Source: CAVALG01 sp045576295
Lineage (GTDB): Bacteria > Bacillota > Clostridia > Oscillospirales > Acutalibacteraceae
DNA: 64,000 nucleotides
Direction of reading: 5' to 3'
Assembly (NCBI GenBank): GCA_045576295.1
Contig: JAZNGF010000021.1
Coordinates: 28,755 to 92,754 of the forward strand
Below the pieces are notes generated by a model. The model worked only from the letters and a program-made list of their open reading frames with translations. It was not told the DNA's origin and did not search any database. Below, one piece after another: positions 59,800-64,000 of this stretch. The translations under genes and the position numbers were made by a program. Position 1 is the first letter of the stretch. Each line of letters opens with the position of its first letter.

Positions 59800-59840
59800 A
59801 GAAATCAGCGCTTAAAGAGCCAAGGGAAAGGAAAAGTAAA

Positions 59841-60269
59841 ATGAACAACGAAATGAAATTGCAAATACCATCAAAATCGGCAAACGAGAGCTTTGCCAGG
59901 GTTGCGGTTGCGGCCTTTGTGGCTCAGCTCGACCCAACATTAGAAGAGATAAACGACATTAAAACCGCCGTTTCCGAAGCGGTTACAAACTGCATAGTTC
60001 ACGCCTATAAATCGCAGGTGGGCAAAATATACATAACCGTTACCATAAAAGAAAACAGGGTTAGAATAAAAATCCGCGACCGCGGATGCGGCATACCAAA
60101 TGTGAAGCAGGCAATGGAGCCAATGTTCACAACGGGCGGCGAAGAGCGCGCAGGCCTTGGCTTTGCGGTTATGCAAAGTTTTACCGATAGCCTTCGCGTG
60201 CGGTCTACTGTTGATAAGGGCACAACGGTTACTATGGAAAAGGTTATAAGCACAAAGAATAATGACTAA
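59841..60269 (+). CDS. spoIIAB: Anti-sigma F factor SpoIIAB
   Basis: A 142-residue GHKL-type serine kinase that holds sigma F inactive and phosphorylates SpoIIAA. Motifs: N-box 'IKTAVSEAVTNCIVHAYKS', G1 'IKIRDRGCGIPNVKQAM' and G2 'EERAGLGFAVMQSF'. RBS AAAGGAAA precedes the ATG. The end overlaps the sigF start by eight bases, so AB and sigma F are made together. Confidence 0.95.
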   Translation: MNNEMKLQIPSKSANESFARVAVAAFVAQLDPTLEEINDIKTAVSEAVTNCIVHAYKSQVGKIYITVTIKENRVRIKIRDRGCGIPNVKQAMEPMFTTGGEERAGLGFAVMQSFTDSLRVRSTVDKGTTVTMEKVISTKNND

Positions 60270-60915
60270 CAGAGATGAATTTATAAAAGCGAATATACCG
60301 TTGGTTCATTCGCTCTGCCGCCGTTTTGTGGGGCGGGGAATAGAATATGACGATTTGTATCAGGCGGGCTGTATGGGGCTGGTTAAAGCGGTAGATGGGT
60401 TCGATGAATCGCGCGGGCTTGCTTTTTCAACCTATGCAGTGCCTGTAATTTTCGGCGAGCTTAAACGCCTCTTTCGCGATGGCGGCTTGGTTAAGGTTGG
60501 GCGAACGCTTAAAGAACTGTCGCTCAAGGCTTCAAGAATGAACGAGCTAATGTCGAAAGAATTGGGGCGCGAGCCTGCAATTTCAGAACTGGCCGAAAAG
60601 CTTGGCGTTTCTTCTGAAGAGGCGGCCGAGGCACTTTGCGCCGCACAGCCTGCAATGTCGCTCACTTTAAACGACGATGATGATGGCCGTGAGTTCGAGT
60701 TGCCCGACAGCGCCGAAAATGAAAAGCTGTTCAACCGCATTGCAATAAAAACCGCGCTCGAAGCATTGCCGCGCCGCGATAGGGATATAATAGTGCTGCG
60801 CTATATTAATTCCAAAACGCAGTGTGAAACGGCAAAAATTTTGGGGATGAGCCAAGTGCAGGTGTCGCGCCGTGAAAAGGCAATTTTGCTCGAAATGCGA
60901 AAACTAATGGCATAG
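60262..60915 (+). CDS. sigF: RNA polymerase sporulation sigma factor SigF
   Basis: A 217-residue sigma-70 family factor for early forespore genes. Region 2 has 'VGRGIEYDDLYQAGCMGLVK' and 'FDESRGLAFSTYAVPVIFGE'; region 3 'EPAISELAEKLGVSSEEAAE'; region 4 'RDRDIIVLRYINSKTQCETA' and 'ILGMSQVQVSRREKAIL'. Operon order spoIIAA-spoIIAB-sigF is the conserved one and shows that the organism can probably sporulate. Confidence 0.96.
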   Translation: MTNRDEFIKANIPLVHSLCRRFVGRGIEYDDLYQAGCMGLVKAVDGFDESRGLAFSTYAVPVIFGELKRLFRDGGLVKVGRTLKELSLKASRMNELMSKELGREPAISELAEKLGVSSEEAAEALCAAQPAMSLTLNDDDDGREFELPDSAENEKLFNRIAIKTALEALPRRDRDIIVLRYINSKTQCETAKILGMSQVQVSRREKAILLEMRKLMA

Positions 60916-60947
60916 CAAAAGTTTTAATCACCTTTTAGAGCGCACAA

Positions 60948-60984
60948 AAAACCGCCAAAGCTAAAAACTTTGGCGGTTTAATTT
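60948..60984. terminator. Bidirectional terminator
   Basis: AAACCGCCAAAG / CTTTGGCGGTTT (60949-60960 with 60968-60979) with T-rich flanks on both strands; serves sigF and the converging catalase gene. Confidence 0.85.
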
Positions 60985-61648
60985 ATTTATTAAACGACAC
61001 AGGCTCGGTTTCGCCCGTTGCGAATGCGTTAGGCCCGGGGTCAGACATTGAAAAATACATTTTGGCGGCTTTTGTTGTTCCAAAATCGCGGTTAGAACCC
61101 GAATTTTGAACCTTATTAAAGGCATCGCGGAACATTTGGTTGTGCGCTTCTTCGCGGTTTAAAAGGAAGTCAATTGTTTCGCGCACCTTTTTGTCGTCAA
61201 TTTGGCGGTAAAGGTATTCGTAAACCACCTTTGCGCGCTGTTCTGATGCTATATTGCTAAGCAAATCTGCACATAAATCGCCCGTAACGGTTACATAATC
61301 GGCGGTCCAGGAATAGCCCGACGCATTAATAAGCCCGGGGTTTAGCCCTAAAATAACGTGTGACTGAATTTCACCGCAGGGAACTTTTGCAGCATCAACA
61401 TCGTGCCCGTTTAAAAGATTAATGGTTTGCGCCACCATTTCCATGTGGCCGAGCTCTTCTGCGGCAATGTCTAAAAACAGGTCTTTAATTTCAGGGTCTT
61501 TAATTCTAAAACTTTGCGACATATACTGCATTGCGGCCTTAAGCTCGCCGTTGCCGCCGCCAAGCTGTTCTTGTAAAAGCGCGGCATACTGGGGGTTTGG
61601 CCTTTCAACCGCAACTGGGTGAAACAGCATTTTTTCGTGTTTAAACAT
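60983..61648 (-). CDS. Manganese catalase-family protein (CotJC-like)
   Basis: A 221-residue ferritin-like diiron/dimanganese protein. Metal ligands lie in two Glu/His helices, 'AAEELGHMEMV' and 'NREEAHNQMF', with another Glu near 'GELKAAMQYMSQSF'. Full manganese catalases have about 270-300 residues; this short form fits CotJC, a spore-coat catalase of Bacillus and Clostridia. The ATG at 61648 follows ATGGAGGT; the frame's upstream extension is rejected. Its place next to the spoIIA operon fits a spore role, though cotJA and cotJB are not adjacent. Confidence 0.87.
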   Translation of the reverse strand: MFKHEKMLFHPVAVERPNPQYAALLQEQLGGGNGELKAAMQYMSQSFRIKDPEIKDLFLDIAAEELGHMEMVAQTINLLNGHDVDAAKVPCGEIQSHVILGLNPGLINASGYSWTADYVTVTGDLCADLLSNIASEQRAKVVYEYLYRQIDDKKVRETIDFLLNREEAHNQMFRDAFNKVQNSGSNRDFGTTKAAKMYFSMSDPGPNAFATGETEPVSFNK

Positions 61649-61717
61649 AATTTTACCTCCATTCGTTTTAGTGTTACATATTCTTTCCAATATGCGGCGC
61701 GTTATGTATATGAAAAG

Positions 61718-61746
61718 TTGAAAAAACAAACTGAAAATGTTATAAT
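61718..61746 (+). promoter_or_regulatory. Promoter of the flavin reductase-like gene
   Basis: TTGAAA (61718-61723), 17-base spacer, TATAAT (61741-61746), 31 bases before the ATG. Confidence 0.75.
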
Positions 61747-61776
61747 TTTTTTAAAAACAAAAGCGAGGTAATTGAT

Positions 61777-62334
61777 ATGCGTAAAAATTTTGGTGTTAAA
61801 ACTCATGTTTACCCAATGCCTGTGTTTATTGTTGCAGCTTATGACAAAAACGGGGTGCCCTGTTGCATGAATGCGGCTTGGGGAGGAGTTTACGATACTA
61901 ATCAGTTAATGGTTTGCTTGGCAGACGACCATAAAACCACTAAAAACATAATTGAAAGCGGCGCTTTCACGGTTAGCATTGCCGATGCAAAGCACGTTGT
62001 TGAGGCCGATTTCGTTGGAATTGTTTCGGGCAATGATGTTGAAAACAAAATGGAAAGGGCAGGGCTTACAGCCGTAAAATCAGCCTTTGTAAACGCACCT
62101 ATAATTCCCGAATTTCCTATGGCGGTTGAATGCAAACTTTTAAAATTTAATGAAGACGGCATCTGCATTGGCGAAATTGTGAATGTAAGTGCCGATGAAG
62201 CAGTGCTGGGAGCTGATGGGCTTATTGACCCACATAAACTCGAAGCCATAACCTACGACCCTGTTCACCATACATATATAAAACTGGGTGAAAAGGTTGG
62301 AAACGCCTTTTCCGACGGAAAGAAGATAAAATAA
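61777..62334 (+). CDS. Flavin reductase-like FMN-binding protein (flavoredoxin type)
   Basis: A 185-residue protein with the split-barrel flavin reductase fold: 'PMPVFIVAAYDKNGVPCCMN', 'AWGGVYDTNQLMVCLADDHK' and 'NIIESGAFTVSIADAKHV'. Members bind FMN and act as NAD(P)H flavin reductases or as electron carriers; which applies cannot be told. RBS GCGAGGTAA. The next gene starts 16 bases on. Confidence 0.88.
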   Translation: MRKNFGVKTHVYPMPVFIVAAYDKNGVPCCMNAAWGGVYDTNQLMVCLADDHKTTKNIIESGAFTVSIADAKHVVEADFVGIVSGNDVENKMERAGLTAVKSAFVNAPIIPEFPMAVECKLLKFNEDGICIGEIVNVSADEAVLGADGLIDPHKLEAITYDPVHHTYIKLGEKVGNAFSDGKKIK

Positions 62335-62349
62335 TTTAGGAGAAACATT

Positions 62350-62673
62350 GTGCAATATCCATTTATTATCTTTATGCTGCTTTTAATTATTTATGAAACG
62401 CAGCAAAACCAAAAAACAGTTATAAAAAATATGCTAAACAAAAGAAAAGCAGAGGACAAGAAAATGTTTGAATTAGCCCAAAAGTTTTTAGGTAAAGAAT
62501 GCATTCTTTACACCTTTAACACTCAAATTGTCGGAACAATTAAAGAGGTTAACGAGGGCGGTGTTCTTATTGAAAAATCAGGCACCGAAGAAGCCGTTAA
62601 TTTCGATTTTATTGTTAGAATTAGAGAATACCCAAGGCGCAAAAACGGCAAAAAGAAATCAGTGGTTTTTTAA
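62350..62673 (+). CDS. Small membrane-anchored protein of unknown function
   Basis: A 107-residue protein. A GTG start with TTAGGAG eight bases upstream leads into one hydrophobic helix ('YPFIIFMLLLIIY'), then a basic coiled segment ('NMLNKRKAEDKKMFELAQKF'), then a small beta-rich domain with 'GTIKEVNEGGVLIEKSG' reminiscent of Sm-like or Tudor-like barrels, and a Lys/Arg-rich tail. An alternative start at the internal ATG (62464, 'MFELAQKF') would give only the soluble domain. No family is recognised with confidence. Confidence 0.65.
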   Translation: MQYPFIIFMLLLIIYETQQNQKTVIKNMLNKRKAEDKKMFELAQKFLGKECILYTFNTQIVGTIKEVNEGGVLIEKSGTEEAVNFDFIVRIREYPRRKNGKKKSVVF

Positions 62674-62693
62674 TTGTTTAAGAGGGTGTTTTT

Positions 62694-63410
62694 TTGAATA
62701 ACAGGCCATATATTATCTGCCATATGGTAACATCTATTGGTGGCAAGGTTACGGGCGAATTCCTCGGTCGCGCGGAATGTGAAGCGGCAACCGAAATATA
62801 TTACGATATTAACCGCACCTTAAAGTCAAACGGTTTTATCTGCGGCAGGGTTACAATGGAAGAAAGTTTTACAGGCGGTCGGCAGCCCGATTTAAGCCGG
62901 TATGAACCAAAAGAAAAGGCTGATTTTATCCCTCATAATCTTTCAGGGTTTTATGCTGTCGCGTTTGACACTAACGGCAAACTCGGCTGGGAATCGAACA
63001 AAATTATCGACCCTGATGGCGACCCGGGTTACAACGGCGCGCAGATTATCGAAGTATTGTCGGAAAACGTGAACGAGCGTTACCTTGGCTTTCTGCAAGC
63101 AAAGGGGATTCCCTACATTTTTGCAGGCAAAGAAAAAATTGATGTAACAACCGCGCTGCAAAAACTCGAAAACCTCATAGGGGCCGAAACCCTGCTTTTA
63201 GAGGGCGGTAGCATTATAAACGGCGCATTCCAACGCGCAGGTGTGATAGATGAGCTAAGCCTTGTTATAGCACCCATTGTGGCAAATGAAAGCGACAAAC
63301 CGCTATTTATGGGCAGTACCTCCGAAAATTTTGAACTTGTGAGCGCCGAAACCAAAAACGGTGTTTTGGTTATGAAGTATAAAAACATAACGGAGAACAA
63401 CAATGAATAA
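62694..63410 (+). CDS. RibD C-terminal/dihydrofolate reductase-fold oxidoreductase
   Basis: A 238-residue protein of the RibD_C family: N-terminal strand 'PYIICHMVTSIGGKVTGEF', 'NGFICGRVTMEESF', NADPH-site 'LLLEGGSIINGAFQRAGVID' and 'ELSLVIAPIV'. The family reduces pyrimidine or pterin-like substrates; no deaminase domain is attached, so it is not a complete RibD. A TTG start follows GAGGGTG. It overlaps the TipAS gene by eight bases. Confidence 0.88.
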   Translation: MNNRPYIICHMVTSIGGKVTGEFLGRAECEAATEIYYDINRTLKSNGFICGRVTMEESFTGGRQPDLSRYEPKEKADFIPHNLSGFYAVAFDTNGKLGWESNKIIDPDGDPGYNGAQIIEVLSENVNERYLGFLQAKGIPYIFAGKEKIDVTTALQKLENLIGAETLLLEGGSIINGAFQRAGVIDELSLVIAPIVANESDKPLFMGSTSENFELVSAETKNGVLVMKYKNITENNNE

Positions 63411-63771
63411 TTTTAATGCAGAAGTAAAGCAAAAATGGGGCGATACAGCGGTTTTTAAAGAGTATGAAAACAAAACCGCAGGATATAGTAACGGCACCTT
63501 CAAACAGGTAAGCGATGGGTTAAACGCTGTTTTTGCAAAATTTGCCGAGTGCCAAAAAAGCGGCTATTCTGCCGATTCAGCTAACGCTCAGATGTTGGTG
63601 AGCGAACTGCAAGGCTTTATCACCGAAAACTTTTACACCTGCACGCGCGAAATTCTTGCAGGGCTTGGGCAGATGTACACCTGCGATAAGCGATTTAAAA
63701 ATAATATAAACAGCCACGGGGAAGGCACCGCGGAATTTGTTTCAAAAGCAATAGAAATATACTGCAAATAG
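63403..63771 (+). CDS. Stand-alone TipAS-domain protein
   Basis: A 122-residue all-helical protein matching the antibiotic-recognition domain of TipA: 'EVKQKWGDTAVFKEYENKTA' at the start, 'ENFYTCTREILAGLGQMYTC' and 'AEFVSKAIEIYC' at the end. In TipAL-type regulators this domain follows a MerR HTH and binds thiopeptides; here no HTH is present, as in TipAS itself, so it could sequester a small molecule. RBS ACGGAG. It overlaps the preceding reductase gene. Confidence 0.85.
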   Translation: MNNFNAEVKQKWGDTAVFKEYENKTAGYSNGTFKQVSDGLNAVFAKFAECQKSGYSADSANAQMLVSELQGFITENFYTCTREILAGLGQMYTCDKRFKNNINSHGEGTAEFVSKAIEIYCK

Positions 63772-63856
63772 TAACACCGCTGAAGTTTTTAAACTGCTCC
63801 AATCTGTGCGGACAGTACAAAAACACCCTGCTTTTTATTAATATAAGTTCGTTAAA

Positions 63857-63901
63857 AAGCGAAAACCTCAACTACGCAAAAAGCGTGTTGAGGTTTTCGA
63901 C
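63857..63901 (-). terminator. Minus-strand terminator after a tRNA-like 3' tail
   Basis: On the minus strand TCGAAAACCTCAACACGC pairs with GCGTAGTTGAGGTTTTCG and runs into CTTTTTAAC. Directly upstream (63902-63912) is CACCCGCACCA, the 3' end expected of a tRNA with a GCGGGTG 5' strand (such as tRNA-Leu), but no full tRNA is attached. Confidence 0.65.
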
Positions 63902-63944
63902 TGGTGCGGGTGTTGAGAACCAACCTTAAACGCGAGGTTGAAAC

Positions 63945-63997
63945 CCATAAAAAAAGAAGAACCTCAGCACGCGAACTGCGTGTCGAGGCTCTCGACT
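63945..63997 (-). terminator. Second minus-strand terminator after a CCA end at the window edge
   Basis: On the minus strand GAGCCTCGACACGC pairs with GCGTGCTGAGGTTC, then T-rich CTTCTTTTTTTATG. It is preceded by ACCAGTCGA, as the first one is, so a tRNA gene on the minus strand probably ends at about 63997, mostly outside the window. Confidence 0.6.
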
Positions 63998-64000
63998 GGT

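Noticed and set aside
63902..63950. A complete tRNA-Leu gene
   Set aside because: Only the CACCCGCACCA tail matches; no anticodon arm or D arm could be built.

Overview
The window reads as chromosome from an anaerobic, spore-forming member of the Bacillota (class Clostridia, most like Oscillospiraceae/Ruminococcaceae of animal guts). Pointers are a complete spoIIAA-spoIIAB-sigF operon, SpoVB-like and GerA-like proteins, a CotJC-type manganese catalase, a dockerin-bearing secreted giant protein, and a glycyl-radical bacterial microcompartment (BMC). Base composition and codon use look even throughout. The assignment rests on gene content, not on any search.

Layout. 1-8.3 kb: end of one secreted laminin-G-like protein, a 2,189-residue secreted beta-helix/dockerin protein and a lipoprotein. 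8.4-14.2 kb: DUF4275-like protein, tRNA-Arg(ACG), glycogen branching enzyme, SpoVB-type flippase, GerA-type protein. 14.3-15.3 kb: a small cassette of two XRE regulators divergent from a SLOG/DUF2493 protein. 15.4-23.2 kb (minus): one tightly coupled operon aroF-tyrA-aroB-aroA-aroC-pheA-aroE/K for Phe and Tyr synthesis. It has a consensus promoter and what looks like a leader-peptide attenuator: a 28-residue peptide with seven consecutive Tyr/Phe codons, a terminator, and a competing pairing. 23.2-28.4 kb (minus): secA, a YibE/F membrane protein, an unassigned P-loop NTPase. 28.5-32.6 kb: RNase P RNA, a 10TM metal-exporter-like protein, and a fused MacB-type ABC transporter.

32.6-47.2 kb: a DeoR regulator divergent from a 17-gene BMC locus. 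It encodes a fuculose-phosphate-type aldolase, CoA-acylating aldehyde dehydrogenase, alcohol dehydrogenase, four BMC-H shell proteins (two nearly identical), PduL, an EutN/CcmL vertex protein, PduS-like flavo-Fe/S protein, PduT-like trimer, a glycyl radical diol dehydratase with its activase, PduU/EutS, PduV/EutP, a ParA ATPase and a Lys/Ala-rich small protein overlapping it. The reading is: an aldolase cleaves a 6-deoxysugar phosphate (fuculose- or rhamnulose-1-phosphate) to lactaldehyde; this is reduced to 1,2-propanediol, dehydrated by the B12-independent radical enzyme to propionaldehyde, and split into propanol and propionyl-CoA/propionyl phosphate inside the shell. The ParA plus small basic protein look like a positioning pair for the compartment, comparable to McdA/McdB of carboxysomes.

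47.3-64 kb: lon and engB, a hairpin-rich repeat block, a type II topoisomerase pair, valS, folC, the spoIIA operon, manganese catalase, a flavin reductase-like protein, a small membrane-anchored unknown, a RibD/DHFR-fold reductase, a stand-alone TipAS domain, and two minus-strand terminators each preceded by a tRNA-like CCA tail at the window edge.

The two observations I rate highest are the Tyr/Phe attenuator (22950-23172) and the ParA/basic-protein pair in the BMC operon (46050-47119).
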